Shown piece by piece: positions 24,376 to 32,995 of a stretch of 64,000 nucleotides of DNA. The stretch's first letter is position 1; every line of letters starts with the position of its first letter. This stretch comes from an uncultured Neglectibacter sp. (GTDB taxonomy: Bacteria > Bacillota > Clostridia > Oscillospirales > Acutalibacteraceae), in NCBI GenBank assembly GCA_904419785.1, contig CAJFSY010000005.1, forward strand, positions 94,404-158,403, read 5' to 3'. Below the pieces are notes generated by a model. It did not search any database, was not told where the DNA came from, and was given only the letters and a program-made list of their open reading frames with translations. The translations under genes and the position numbers were made by a program.

Positions 24376-26145
24376 ATGGCACGCAACAAGTTTGACGTTG
24401 ACGAGACCCTGGAAACCCCATTTAACATAAAACACTTGCTTCGGGCTGGGACCTATATCGGCCGGCACAAAAAGAAAATGATCTTGTCCCTGGTATTTTC
24501 CGCTATTTCCGCCGCCTGTTCTTTGGTGGGTCCTTTACTTATCCAGCGGGCCATTGACGTGTCGGTCCCCAATAAGGACTATACAGAACTGTTTGTGCTG
24601 GCAGTGGTCATGCTCCTTTCCATCGTGCTTTCCATTGTGTTTTCCCGGATTCGCTCAAAGTATATGGTCGTAGTAGGACAGGAGATCATTTACGATATCC
24701 GTAAGGATTTGTTCGAGCACTTGCAGAAGCTGCCTTTCCAGTTTTATGATGACCGTCCTCACGGAAAGATCTTGACCCGTGTCATCAACTATGTGAACTC
24801 TGTTTCCGACGCGCTTTCCAACGGCATCATCAACTTCGTGCTGGAAATCTTCAACCTGATCTTGATCGCGGTGTTTATGTTCCTGTGCGACGTGCGCCTG
24901 AGCCTGATCGTTATGGCGGGCATCCCGCTGTTTTTGGTGATCGTGTTTTTGATCAAGCCGGCTCAGCGGCGGGCATGGCAGGATGTTTCCAACAAGAGCT
25001 CGAACCTGAATGCCTATCTCCACGAGAGTTTGGACGGCATGAAGATTACCCAGGCGTTTACCCGGGAAGAAGAGAACCGGGAAATCTATGACAAGCTGAA
25101 CAAGCGTTGCTATTCCACTTGGATGAAAGCCCAGTACACCTCTAACCTGGTTTGGTATTCGGTGGATAATATTTCTACCTGGGTGGTAGGCGCCATGTAT
25201 TTGATCGGCCTGATGATGCTGGGGCCTGCTATGCAGATTGGCACCTTGATCGCTATTTCTTCTTATGCCTGGCGGTTTTGGCAGCCTATCCTGAACCTTT
25301 CCAACTTGTATAATACCTTTATCAACGCGGTGGCCTATTTGGAGCGTATCTTTGAAATGATCGATGAGCCGGTAACGGTGGATGACGCTCCCAACGCTAC
25401 GGAGTTGCCTCCCATTACAGGCCGTGTCACTTTCGACGATGTGACGTTCTCCTATGATGGAAAAGTCAACATTTTAGAGCACTTTAACCTGGATGTGAAT
25501 CCCGGCGAATCCATTGCTCTGGTAGGGCCCACCGGCGCGGGCAAGACCACGGTGGTGAACCTGATCTCCCGATTCTACAATATCAACGAAGGCCGCGTGC
25601 TTCTTGACGGCCACGATATCGCCGGGGTGACGCTTCATTCCCTGCGTTCCCAGATGGGCATCATGCTGCAAGATAGCTTTATTTTCTCCGGCACCATCAT
25701 GGATAATATCCGTTATGGCCGCTTAGACGCCACAGACGAGGAAGTGATCGCCGCGGCGAAAACCGTCCGGGCGGATGAGTTCATCCGGGAAATGGAAAAC
25801 GGCTATTATACCCAAGTCAATGAACGGGGCTCTCGGTTGTCGCAAGGACAGAAGCAGTTGGTGGCTTTCGCCCGTACGCTGCTTTCAGACCCCAAGATTC
25901 TTGTGCTGGATGAGGCCACGTCCTCTATTGACGCCAAGACAGAGCGTCTTTTACAAGAGGGCTTGCAAGCACTGCTGAAAGGCCGGACTTCTTTTATCAT
26001 TGCGCACCGGCTTTCCACCATTAAGAATTGTGACCGTATCTTGTATATCTCCAACAAGGGGATTGCGGAAATGGGTACTCATCAGCAGCTTCTGGATCAA
26101 CGAGGATATTACTATCATCTTTATACTGCCCAGCTGGAAAGCTGA
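24376..26145 (+). CDS. ABC exporter half-transporter, catalytic subunit (BmrD/TM288-like)
   Basis: 589 residues: six transmembrane helices and an ATPase domain with Walker A GPTGAGKTT (about residue 382), signature LSQGQ (about 487, Gly to Gln) and Walker B LVLDEATSS (about 507) with the catalytic Glu. The altered signature faces the first subunit's Asp-containing site, and this subunit's Glu faces the first subunit's intact LSGGQ, so one site should hydrolyse ATP. It starts immediately after the upstream stop and uses AGGAGGTGG inside that gene. Probable multidrug or peptide efflux. Confidence 0.9.
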   Translation: MARNKFDVDETLETPFNIKHLLRAGTYIGRHKKKMILSLVFSAISAACSLVGPLLIQRAIDVSVPNKDYTELFVLAVVMLLSIVLSIVFSRIRSKYMVVVGQEIIYDIRKDLFEHLQKLPFQFYDDRPHGKILTRVINYVNSVSDALSNGIINFVLEIFNLILIAVFMFLCDVRLSLIVMAGIPLFLVIVFLIKPAQRRAWQDVSNKSSNLNAYLHESLDGMKITQAFTREEENREIYDKLNKRCYSTWMKAQYTSNLVWYSVDNISTWVVGAMYLIGLMMLGPAMQIGTLIAISSYAWRFWQPILNLSNLYNTFINAVAYLERIFEMIDEPVTVDDAPNATELPPITGRVTFDDVTFSYDGKVNILEHFNLDVNPGESIALVGPTGAGKTTVVNLISRFYNINEGRVLLDGHDIAGVTLHSLRSQMGIMLQDSFIFSGTIMDNIRYGRLDATDEEVIAAAKTVRADEFIREMENGYYTQVNERGSRLSQGQKQLVAFARTLLSDPKILVLDEATSSIDAKTERLLQEGLQALLKGRTSFIIAHRLSTIKNCDRILYISNKGIAEMGTHQQLLDQRGYYYHLYTAQLES

Positions 26146-26159
26146 GATGTTCTTTTAAA

Positions 26160-26197
26160 ACCACAGCCGGTCTTGACAAATCAAGACCGGCTGTGGT
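26160..26197. repeat. Perfect 16-bp inverted repeat with TTGACA at its centre
   Basis: Arms 26160-26175 and 26182-26197 are perfectly complementary around a six-base loop. TTGACA at 26173-26178 straddles arm and loop; an 18-base spacer leads to a weak TATGTC. There is no T run, so it is a poor terminator. It may instead be a protein binding site over the promoter of the MFS-CAT pair, or an mRNA stabiliser of the ABC transcript. Confidence 0.6.
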
Positions 26198-26234
26198 ATG
26201 TCTATTCGCAGGAGTATTTCAAGGAGGTTTTTCA

Positions 26235-27422
26235 TTGTTTACCGCATTGCTTGTGATTATTTATGTGGCGTTTATCAGTTTGGGTCTGCCGGATTCCCTT
26301 TTGGGCTCCGCCTGGCCTGCCATGCATGTGGACCTTTCCGCGCCGCTGTCCTTTGCCGGTGTGGTGTCCATGGTCGTTTCGTGTGGTACAGTGGTTTCCA
26401 GCCTGATGAGCACAAGGCTCATCAGCCGGTTCGGTACGGGAAAGGTTACGCTGGTCAGCGTAGCCATGACTGCTGGCGCGTTGCTGGGCATGGCAGCGGC
26501 TCCTTCGGTGTGGTGGATTTGTGTGTGCGCCGTGCCTTTGGGGCTTGGAGCCGGCTCGGTAGATGCAGGCCTTAACAATTTTGTGGCTCTGCACTATCAG
26601 GCAAAGCATATGAGCTGGCTCCACTGCTTTTGGGGGATAGGCGCTACCACCGGGCCGATGGTTATGGCGTTTTGGCTCAATCACGGAAATAATTGGAAAG
26701 GCGGCTATCTGACCATTGGGGTGCTGCAAGTCGTTTTGGTGGTGGCATTGCTGGTAAGTCTGCCCCTTTGGAAAAAGGTAGCGGCTTCTTCTACAGGGAC
26801 CCAGGAGGAAGAGGAACCTGTGGCTGCCCTGCCATTGGGCAAAGTATTTCAAATTCCCCGCGCGAAAGCGGCGCTGTTGGGCTTTTTCTGCTACTGCGCA
26901 GTGGAGTCCACCGCGAACTTGTGGGCCAGCAGTTATGCGGTTACCGGTTTTGGCGTGGGGGAGAATACCGCCGCAGGGTGGAGTTCCTTGTTTTTTCTTG
27001 GTATCACCTTAGGACGGCTGTTCTCTGGATTCGCGGCTATAAAGCTTTCCAGCCCTGCGTTGATCCGCCTGGGCCAAATCATTGCTTTTGTGGGTATTTT
27101 ACTTTTGCTGTTGCCGTTGCCGGTGTGGCGGATTCCCGTTGCCTTGTGTTTCATCGGGGTGGGATGCGCACCTATTTTCCCGGCAATGCTTCATCAAACG
27201 CCCCAGGTTTTTGGAAAACGGTTTTCTCAAGCGATGATGGGGGTTCAGATGGCCTGTGCTTATGTAGGCGCTACATTAATGCCCCCTGTATTCGGCTTTT
27301 TGGCCTCTGTCACGAATATCCGGCTGTTCCCGGTTTTCCTGCTGGTATTTTTTGTGTTGATGCTTTTGGGCACGGAAAAAGTCCGCAAAGCTGGTGAGAA
27401 GCAAACACCTGCGGCAGAGTAA
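26235..27422 (+). CDS. MFS transporter
   Basis: 395 residues with about twelve transmembrane segments. The pattern FISLGLPDSLLGSAWP at the start and the LHCFWGIGATTGP region in the fifth helix are typical of the FucP/YfkF-like group of MFS permeases, with a charged central loop of about 25 residues. TTG at 26235 is six bases after AAGGAGG; longer starts upstream would lie in the inverted repeat. Substrate unknown; its place between an ABC exporter and a chloramphenicol acetyltransferase suggests, without proving, a role in efflux. Confidence 0.85.
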   Translation: MFTALLVIIYVAFISLGLPDSLLGSAWPAMHVDLSAPLSFAGVVSMVVSCGTVVSSLMSTRLISRFGTGKVTLVSVAMTAGALLGMAAAPSVWWICVCAVPLGLGAGSVDAGLNNFVALHYQAKHMSWLHCFWGIGATTGPMVMAFWLNHGNNWKGGYLTIGVLQVVLVVALLVSLPLWKKVAASSTGTQEEEEPVAALPLGKVFQIPRAKAALLGFFCYCAVESTANLWASSYAVTGFGVGENTAAGWSSLFFLGITLGRLFSGFAAIKLSSPALIRLGQIIAFVGILLLLLPLPVWRIPVALCFIGVGCAPIFPAMLHQTPQVFGKRFSQAMMGVQMACAYVGATLMPPVFGFLASVTNIRLFPVFLLVFFVLMLLGTEKVRKAGEKQTPAAE

Positions 27423-27462
27423 TCTGAATTCTATTATAAGTACCAATAAAGGAGGAATTATA

Positions 27463-28086
27463 ATGTCTTTTCATCCGGTCGATTTAGAATCTTGGCCCCG
27501 TAAGGAGCATTTCTATCACTATTTGTCTCAAGTGCCTTGCTTTTACAGCATGACTGTTGAATTGGACGTAACAGCGCTGAAAAACAGGGGAGAGCGCTTT
27601 TATCCCGCTATGATCCACAGTCTTGGGGTGATCGTCAATCGGCATAAAGAATTCCGTATGGCTTTGAATGAGGATGGCGTTTTAGGCTGGTATGACCAAC
27701 TTTCCCCGTCTTATACCGTGTTTCACCCAGAAACAGAGACTTTTTCCAGTTTGTGGACAGAGTATACCGAGGACCGGGCTGAGTTTATTAAGCGGTATGA
27801 AGAGGATTTGCGGGAATATGGGTCCCTTCAAAAGTTTGAGGCCAAACCGAATGTTCCACCGGTGTTTAATGTTTCCGCTATCCCTTGGCAGACTTTCACC
27901 AGCTTTCATTTAGAGCTTCCCGGAAGCCAGGACTATCTTCTGCCTATTTTTACACTGGGACGCTATCACGAAGAGCAGGGAAAGCTGAAAATGCCTTTAG
28001 CCCTGCAAGTGCATCACGCGGTGTGTGATGGTTTTCACGCCTGCCGGTTTGTTCAAGAGCTTCAAGAATTGATTAGTTTAGAGTAA
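27463..28086 (+). CDS. Chloramphenicol acetyltransferase, type A
   Basis: 207 residues, close to the usual 215-220. The FYPAMIHSLG block, the YTVFHPETETFSSLW block and the catalytic HHAVCDG motif (about residue 183) are all intact. The family acetylates chloramphenicol with acetyl-CoA as a trimer. ATG follows GGAGG by seven bases. No separate promoter is clear, so it is likely co-transcribed with the MFS gene. Its GC and codon use look like its neighbours, so a recent transfer is not evident. Whether it gives resistance depends on expression. Confidence 0.9.
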   Translation: MSFHPVDLESWPRKEHFYHYLSQVPCFYSMTVELDVTALKNRGERFYPAMIHSLGVIVNRHKEFRMALNEDGVLGWYDQLSPSYTVFHPETETFSSLWTEYTEDRAEFIKRYEEDLREYGSLQKFEAKPNVPPVFNVSAIPWQTFTSFHLELPGSQDYLLPIFTLGRYHEEQGKLKMPLALQVHHAVCDGFHACRFVQELQELISLE

Positions 28087-28121
28087 AAGTTTTTTTAAAA
28101 CTAATTTACTTTATCATAGTA

Positions 28122-28153
28122 AAATCCGGCGAATGATGCTATTCGCCGGATTT
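28122..28153. terminator. Hairpin between the CAT gene and spo0A
   Basis: A perfect 13-bp inverted repeat AAATCCGGCGAAT/ATTCGCCGGATTT with short T runs on both strands. It serves the CAT gene and perhaps the converging spo0A gene. Confidence 0.75.
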
Positions 28154-28254
28154 CTACTAGATATTGAGCCCGTTCACAATTTTTTTACAAGAAAATGGGA
28201 TGTTCCTTCATATTTCGACAAAAAAGACGGCGCTGGTCGTGTATGCTTATCACA

Positions 28255-29019
28255 TCAGGAGGCACTGGCCATTTGCAGACAAAGTTTATCCGAGATCATA
28301 GCGATAAACTCACTGTTGGTGGGCTTGCCGCGGGTGTTGTGGATGGTATAGCCAAAGTAGGAGTTGAGCACATCCACATCACCCCGGTCCCAAGCTACCT
28401 CAATGGCATGGCGGATAGCACGCTCCACTCTGGAACTGGTGGTGTTATACCGTTTGGCTACGCTGGGATAAAGCTGTTTTGTAACAGCGTTGATGATTTC
28501 CGGGTCCTCAACAGCCATGAGGATAGAGTCGCGCAGATAATGATATCCTTTGATATGAGCCGGTACGCCAATTTGATGCAAAATTTCAGTGACCTGCATC
28601 CGCAAGCTGGTGCTGACGGGTTCAGAATCAAAATGCTTTCCTTTCATAGAGAGCAAAGTGAGGATACGGTCGGCCATCTCGTTTTTGTCATAGGGGGACA
28701 GGGCGAAATAGGCCACGCCTGCCGAGGCGATCTCACGCTCGATGATAGGGTTGCTATATGAGGAGGTCACTATGTAAAGGGGGTTCTCCACAGAGGCGTC
28801 CTGCGCTACCGCGTGGATGACCCCAATGGCGTCCAGGCCAGGCATAAGGAAATCCATAACCACCAGCTGGGGTTTTTCTTCGCGAATTTTTCCCAAAAGC
28901 AGAGTGCTGTCCCGTTTGAGGAAAAGGGGAGTCACTCCGGCCTGGGATAATTTTTGAATCGGTTCCCGGCCCCATTCGCCGTCTTCCGAACTAATAATTA
29001 TCTTACTTTCTTTTTCCAT
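28255..29019 (-). CDS. spo0A: Sporulation master regulator Spo0A with atypical receiver
   Basis: 254 residues. The receiver domain keeps the phosphoacceptor Asp56 (VVMDFLMP) and a Thr at 85. The acidic pocket reads S-S-E-D instead of A-D-D-N, and the invariant Lys108 is Ser (YFALSPYD). The DNA-binding domain (from about residue 140) is well conserved, with [14 protein letters not shown]. It controls entry into sporulation. Its usual partner spoIVB lies directly upstream, as in Bacillus and clostridia. Its own promoter is at 29054-29082. Confidence 0.93.
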   Translation of the reverse strand: MEKESKIIISSEDGEWGREPIQKLSQAGVTPLFLKRDSTLLLGKIREEKPQLVVMDFLMPGLDAIGVIHAVAQDASVENPLYIVTSSYSNPIIEREIASAGVAYFALSPYDKNEMADRILTLLSMKGKHFDSEPVSTSLRMQVTEILHQIGVPAHIKGYHYLRDSILMAVEDPEIINAVTKQLYPSVAKRYNTTSSRVERAIRHAIEVAWDRGDVDVLNSYFGYTIHNTRGKPTNSEFIAMISDKLCLQMASAS

Positions 29020-29053
29020 AACGAACCTCCTGGCATTGATTTATTGTGAATGA

Positions 29054-29082
29054 ATTTTACCATAACTCAATGATAATCGCAA
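29054..29082 (-). promoter_or_regulatory. Promoter of spo0A
   Basis: Minus strand TTGCGA at 29082-29077, 17-base spacer, TAAAAT at 29059-29054. Looks sigma-A type; no clear sigma-H promoter seen. Confidence 0.6.
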
Positions 29083-29166
29083 GTGGTTTGCAGGAAAAAA
29101 CTAGAAAATTATCATGCCGAAAAACGGCGAAAATTGGCTTAATACCGGGATTTTCCAAGGTTCGAT

Positions 29167-30333
29167 TTATTTCGTCACACTACATGTTTTACATTCTTCC
29201 CACATTACCTGGGCAAAGATACCATATCCTGTTGTGGGGTCTTCTGTAAACACATGGGTAACAGCGCCTGCCAATTCTCCATTTTGTAAAATCGGGCAGC
29301 CGCTCATACCTTGTACAATGCCTCCTGTCAACTCCAGAAGCCTGGGGTCCGTTACGTGGACCACCAGGTTTTTTGTTTGCTGGTCCTCGTTGGCGATCTC
29401 AACGATCTCGCCGTCGTAAAGCTGAGGCCCGTTTTCGTCCACGCTGGCCAAAAATTTTACGGGCCCGCATTGAACTTCCTCACGGGATAAGATCTCCACG
29501 GCTTCTCCTTCGGGAGGTGTAACTAGAGTGCCATAGACGCCGGTTTCTTTGTTTATAAGCAAAGAGCCCAAACTTTCGTCAGAGGAAAAATACCCTTTCA
29601 GCTGTCCGGGTGAATTTGGCTCTCCTTTGACGATGCCGCTTAACGTGATGGGCGCCGGCTCACCGGATTTTAAGGCCATCACCCCGTTGGTGTCCATGTC
29701 GCAGATGCCGTGTCCCAGCCCGGCGAAAACACCGCTTGCCGGATCGTAAAAGGTAAGGGTGCCGATACCGGCGGCGCTGTCTCGAACCCACATGCCGGTT
29801 TTAAAGGAGCCTTCCCCATATACCGGAGTGATTTGGGCTTCAAAAACTTGTTCTCCCCGGCGAACTTGAAAGGTAATAGGTTCCCCGCCGCTTTGGCCGA
29901 TATATTTTGCCAGCGAAGCGTTGTCGGGGATGTCCAGCCCGTTGGCCCGCAGAAGGTAATCCCCTGGGATGATACCGGCTTCGGCGGCTGGACAGCATAC
30001 GCCGGTTTCGGTATAGATGTCAGAGAGGGAAGCCACAATAACTCCGTCGGTAAAAAGTTTGATGCCGAAAGACGTACCCAGAGGGATCACTTTTCCCGGT
30101 TCGGTTTGAGAAACGGTTTGGGCGGCAACGGGCGTTTCCTGCTGCTGGGGGAAGAATTCTTTTCCTCTATTAAATACAGACGCTTCCAAAGCTGCCGGTT
30201 GGGCTGAGTCATCTAACACTCCCACACATCCCAGCATACATAAAGCGGTTGTGCCTACGCTAAGAGCAAAAAGCTTTACGGCTTTTAACGCGTTTTTCTT
30301 ATTCCAGTGTTTCCAAAAAGGTTTGATAATCAT
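29167..30333 (-). CDS. spoIVB: SpoIVB intramembrane-signalling serine peptidase
   Basis: 388 residues. An N-terminal membrane anchor (about residues 18-38) is followed by a PDZ domain (LGTSFGIKLFTDGVIV onward) and a chymotrypsin-like domain. His is in GLGHGICD, Asp in TDPRLLE, and the nucleophile Ser in GMSGCPIL. In Bacillus it is made in the forespore and cuts SpoIVFA to release pro-sigma-K processing. sigK, its downstream target gene, lies 5 kb away. Followed by spo0A after 147 bases. Confidence 0.95.
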   Translation of the reverse strand: MIIKPFWKHWNKKNALKAVKLFALSVGTTALCMLGCVGVLDDSAQPAALEASVFNRGKEFFPQQQETPVAAQTVSQTEPGKVIPLGTSFGIKLFTDGVIVASLSDIYTETGVCCPAAEAGIIPGDYLLRANGLDIPDNASLAKYIGQSGGEPITFQVRRGEQVFEAQITPVYGEGSFKTGMWVRDSAAGIGTLTFYDPASGVFAGLGHGICDMDTNGVMALKSGEPAPITLSGIVKGEPNSPGQLKGYFSSDESLGSLLINKETGVYGTLVTPPEGEAVEILSREEVQCGPVKFLASVDENGPQLYDGEIVEIANEDQQTKNLVVHVTDPRLLELTGGIVQGMSGCPILQNGELAGAVTHVFTEDPTTGYGIFAQVMWEECKTCSVTK

Positions 30334-30420
30334 TCATCCCTTTCTTGGGCGTAAAATGCGAAAACGTGTTTTTCGCGCCCGAAATTACTGTGCCACCCGA
30401 GATGAAAAATATTTTGACAA

Positions 30421-30520
30421 TTAAAAACGCTCCTGCGCAAAAGAGGCAGGAGCGAGAATTTTTGGTCTGCCGCAACGATGAAGCGTTGGCCGTGGACTGG
30501 CGATTGCCAGCCCATGCTTT
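30421..30520 (-). ncRNA. Candidate minus-strand structured RNA with intrinsic terminator
   Basis: The 568-base gap 30334-30901 has no convincing gene. On the minus strand, a hairpin CGCTCCTGC/GCAGGAGCG (30454-30428) is followed by TTTTTAATTG, an intrinsic terminator that does not end any gene. Just upstream on that strand are TGGC/GCCA and AACG/CGTT stem-loops (about 30475-30515). It could be a small RNA or a terminated leader of spoIVB, 88 bases downstream. I recognise no known class, and no strong promoter was found. Confidence 0.35.
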
Positions 30521-30784
30521 ATCGAAGGACAGTATGTTAAAGAAAAAAGTTATGCAAGAGAAAATTTTTCAACAAGTAGGATTTGTCAGTTTGAGGTGAT
30601 CACATCCTTTCTCGTTTCAGTGTCTACAGTCTAAGCTATAAATATGAAGGCCGCATAAGGAGTTTTTGAAAAATCCGTAAGGAATTTATGAACAGAGCTT
30701 GAATGAAAGTTTTTTTGAAATTATGAATTGTGCTGAAATTGCATGGAATTTCCATGTTTTAGCGATTTAAAGCGCCTTTTCTTG

Positions 30785-30813
30785 TTGAAACGCTGCTGAT
30801 TTTGTGATAAGAT
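30785..30813 (+). promoter_or_regulatory. Promoter of the ATPase/oxidoreductase operon
   Basis: TTGAAA at 30785-30790, 17-base spacer, TAAGAT at 30808-30813. Confidence 0.65.
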
Positions 30814-30901
30814 TAAAAATATTCCCAACTCTAAAGACTGAAAATGCAAGATGAAATTCTGATACTTGCAAGAAGAGCTTTGATGGACAATGGAGGACCT
30901 T

Positions 30902-31570
30902 ATGGAAAAACGTGCCCGCATTACCGTGATCTGCGGTCATTATGGCTGCGGCAAAACAAATTTAGCCTTAAATCTGGCCCTGGAAGCCGCTGGCGAAGGG
31001 GAGAAGGTCACTGTGGCGGACCTGGACATTGTCAACCCGTATTTCCGTTCTTCAGAATACGGCGGACTGCTGGAAGAGCGCGGCGTCAAGCTGATCGCCC
31101 CTGTGTTCGCAGGCACCACATTGGATACTCCCACGCTGCCGCCGGAACTCTATTCCATTTTCGAGCCGGAAAGCGGCCGTGTCTTTATCGATGCCGGCGG
31201 GGATGATGCGGGAGTCACCGCTTTGGGCGGGCTTCATGATCTGCTGCGGGAAGCAGGATACGAAATGCTTTACGTCATTAACCGGTATCGTGTTTTGTCC
31301 CAAACGCCCCAGGAAGCCGCAGCTTTATTGGGGGAGATCGAGACCGCCAGCCGGTTGAAAGCTACTGCTTTGGTGAACAATTCCCACCTGGGGGTAGAGA
31401 CAAAGCTGGAGACGCTGGTTTCCGCTTTGGATTTTGCCCAAGAGACAGCAAAGCTTACCGGTCTGCCGCTGCTGTATTCCACCGCCCCTGATTTTGCGCT
31501 GGAGCCGGGAGAAGTTCTCCCACAAGGCTTCCACAAAATCAAGAGGTATGTGAAATTCATGTGGGAATGA
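30902..31570 (+). CDS. MinD/ParA-like P-loop ATPase associated with oxoacid oxidoreductase
   Basis: 222 residues with a Walker A GHYGCGKTN near residue 10, an ADLDIVNPYFR switch segment and a VFIDAGGDDAG Walker-B-like strand. This ATPase subtype is often encoded ahead of ferredoxin-dependent 2-oxoacid oxidoreductase genes in clostridia. A role in cofactor loading or assembly is a guess from that linkage. ATG at 30902 has GGAGG five bases upstream. Confidence 0.75.
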   Translation: MEKRARITVICGHYGCGKTNLALNLALEAAGEGEKVTVADLDIVNPYFRSSEYGGLLEERGVKLIAPVFAGTTLDTPTLPPELYSIFEPESGRVFIDAGGDDAGVTALGGLHDLLREAGYEMLYVINRYRVLSQTPQEAAALLGEIETASRLKATALVNNSHLGVETKLETLVSALDFAQETAKLTGLPLLYSTAPDFALEPGEVLPQGFHKIKRYVKFMWE

Positions 31571-31633
31571 CAAGAAAGGTTAAAAAGTACCATTTTTAAT
31601 AGATAGACTAATCCTTAAGGAGGGAACGAAATT

Positions 31634-31840
31634 ATGGCAAGAATTATTGTGGATGAAAAAGTCTGCAAGGGCTGCTCTATGTGTGTCAACGCATGTCCTT
31701 TAAAGATCATCGCTCTGGATAAGAGCCGCCTAAACGCTAAGGGATATCATCCCGCCAAGCTGATGGAGCCTGAAAAGTGCGTGGGATGCGCTTCTTGCGC
31801 TACCATGTGCCCTGATACGGCTATCACCGTGGAACGGTAA
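31634..31840 (+). CDS. korD: 2-oxoacid:ferredoxin oxidoreductase, ferredoxin-like delta subunit
   Basis: 68 residues with two CxxCxxCxxxCP motifs (CKGCSMCVNACP and CVGCASCATMCP), binding two 4Fe-4S clusters. It passes electrons from the TPP subunit to ferredoxin. First of four subunits in the order delta-alpha-beta-gamma. The gene name assumes the 2-oxoglutarate type; it could equally be a 2-oxoisovalerate enzyme (vor). Confidence 0.9.
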   Translation: MARIIVDEKVCKGCSMCVNACPLKIIALDKSRLNAKGYHPAKLMEPEKCVGCASCATMCPDTAITVER

Positions 31841-31890
31841 AAATTTATCCGCGGGGGCTGCGTTCCCGCGAGAAAGGAATGGATTTACTT

Positions 31891-32937
31891 ATGAAGGTTT
31901 TGATGAAGGGCAACGAGGCGCTGGCCGAAGCCGCGATCCGCGCCGGCTGCCATCATTTCTTCGGCTATCCCATCACGCCCCAGACAGAGCTGGCGGCTTA
32001 TATGTCCAAGCGTATGCCTCAGGTGGGCGGTACGTATTTGCAGGCGGAGTCTGAAGTGGCTGCTATCAATATGGTGCTGGGCGCCGCTTCCGCCGGTGTG
32101 CGCGCCATGACCTCTTCTTCCTCTCCCGGCGTCAGCTTGAAGGGCGAGGGAATCTCGTATATGGCCGGTTCCGATCTGCCCGCGGTGATCATCAATGTGC
32201 AGCGTGGCGGCCCTGGTTTGGGCGGCATCCAGCCTTCCCAGGCGGACTACTGGCAGGCTACCAAGGCTACCGGCCACGGCGATTTCCAGATCTTGGTATT
32301 TGCGCCCTCCACCGTGCAGGAGATGGTAGATCTGATCTCCCACGCGTTTGATACTGCCGACAAATACCGCATGCCCGCCATGATTCTGGCCGACGGTATG
32401 CTGGGCCAGATGATGGAGCCGGTATCTCTGCCGGAAGAAGGCTCTGCGAATCTGCCTGAGAAAGAATGGGCAGCCAAGGGCCACGGCGGCAAACGCGCCC
32501 ATAATATCATCAACTCCCTGTATCTGACTCCCGAGAAGTTGGAGCAGTTGGTAAAAGAGCGCTTTGAGCGCTATGAGACTGTAAAGAAAAACGAGCAGAT
32601 GGCGGAGGAATATCTTACCGAGGACGCAGACGTAGTGCTGGTTGCTTACGGAGCTTCTTCCCGCGTGGCTCGCAGCGCTGTGAACAAAGCCCGTGAAAAG
32701 GGCTTGAAAGCGGGTTTGGTACGTCCCATCACCCTGTGGCCGTTCCCCACGGACGCCCTTCAGCGGGCTGCCGCTCACGCCAAGAATTTCTTGGTAGTAG
32801 AGATGAGCATGGGCCAGATGGTAGACGACGTGAAGCTTGCAGTGGATTGCAAAGTGCCCGTCCACTTCTATGGCCGTACCGGCGGTATGATCCCCACGCC
32901 GGCGGATGTGTTGGCGCAGATCGAAGCGCTGCTGTAA
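31891..32937 (+). CDS. korA: 2-oxoacid:ferredoxin oxidoreductase, alpha subunit
   Basis: 348 residues. MKGNEALAEAAIRAGC at the start and YPITPQTELA are typical of the KorA/VorB alpha subunit, which carries the pyrimidine-binding domain of the TPP enzyme. ATG at 31891 is preferred because it gives the family's normal N terminus; ATGs at 31879 and 31903 are possible. It oxidatively decarboxylates a 2-oxoacid to an acyl-CoA, or makes the oxoacid reductively. Confidence 0.93.
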   Translation: MKVLMKGNEALAEAAIRAGCHHFFGYPITPQTELAAYMSKRMPQVGGTYLQAESEVAAINMVLGAASAGVRAMTSSSSPGVSLKGEGISYMAGSDLPAVIINVQRGGPGLGGIQPSQADYWQATKATGHGDFQILVFAPSTVQEMVDLISHAFDTADKYRMPAMILADGMLGQMMEPVSLPEEGSANLPEKEWAAKGHGGKRAHNIINSLYLTPEKLEQLVKERFERYETVKKNEQMAEEYLTEDADVVLVAYGASSRVARSAVNKAREKGLKAGLVRPITLWPFPTDALQRAAAHAKNFLVVEMSMGQMVDDVKLAVDCKVPVHFYGRTGGMIPTPADVLAQIEALL

Positions 32938-32995
32938 CGACTGAGACTATAGGCCGGGGGAGGGGAAGTTCCCCGGCCGGAAAGGCGAATTGACT

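Noticed and set aside
30334-30420. Sigma-G-like CATTTTA box before spoIVB
   Set aside because: The -10-like sequence has no matching -35 at the right distance, so it was not listed as a promoter.
30345-30599. 84-codon plus-strand frame in the spoIVB upstream gap
   Set aside because: No ribosome binding site at its GTG, it runs through the minus-strand terminator hairpin, and its residue pattern is unlike a folded protein.
31885-32865. 326-codon minus-strand frame opposite the oxidoreductase alpha gene
   Set aside because: Shadow frame; the plus-strand gene is unmistakable.
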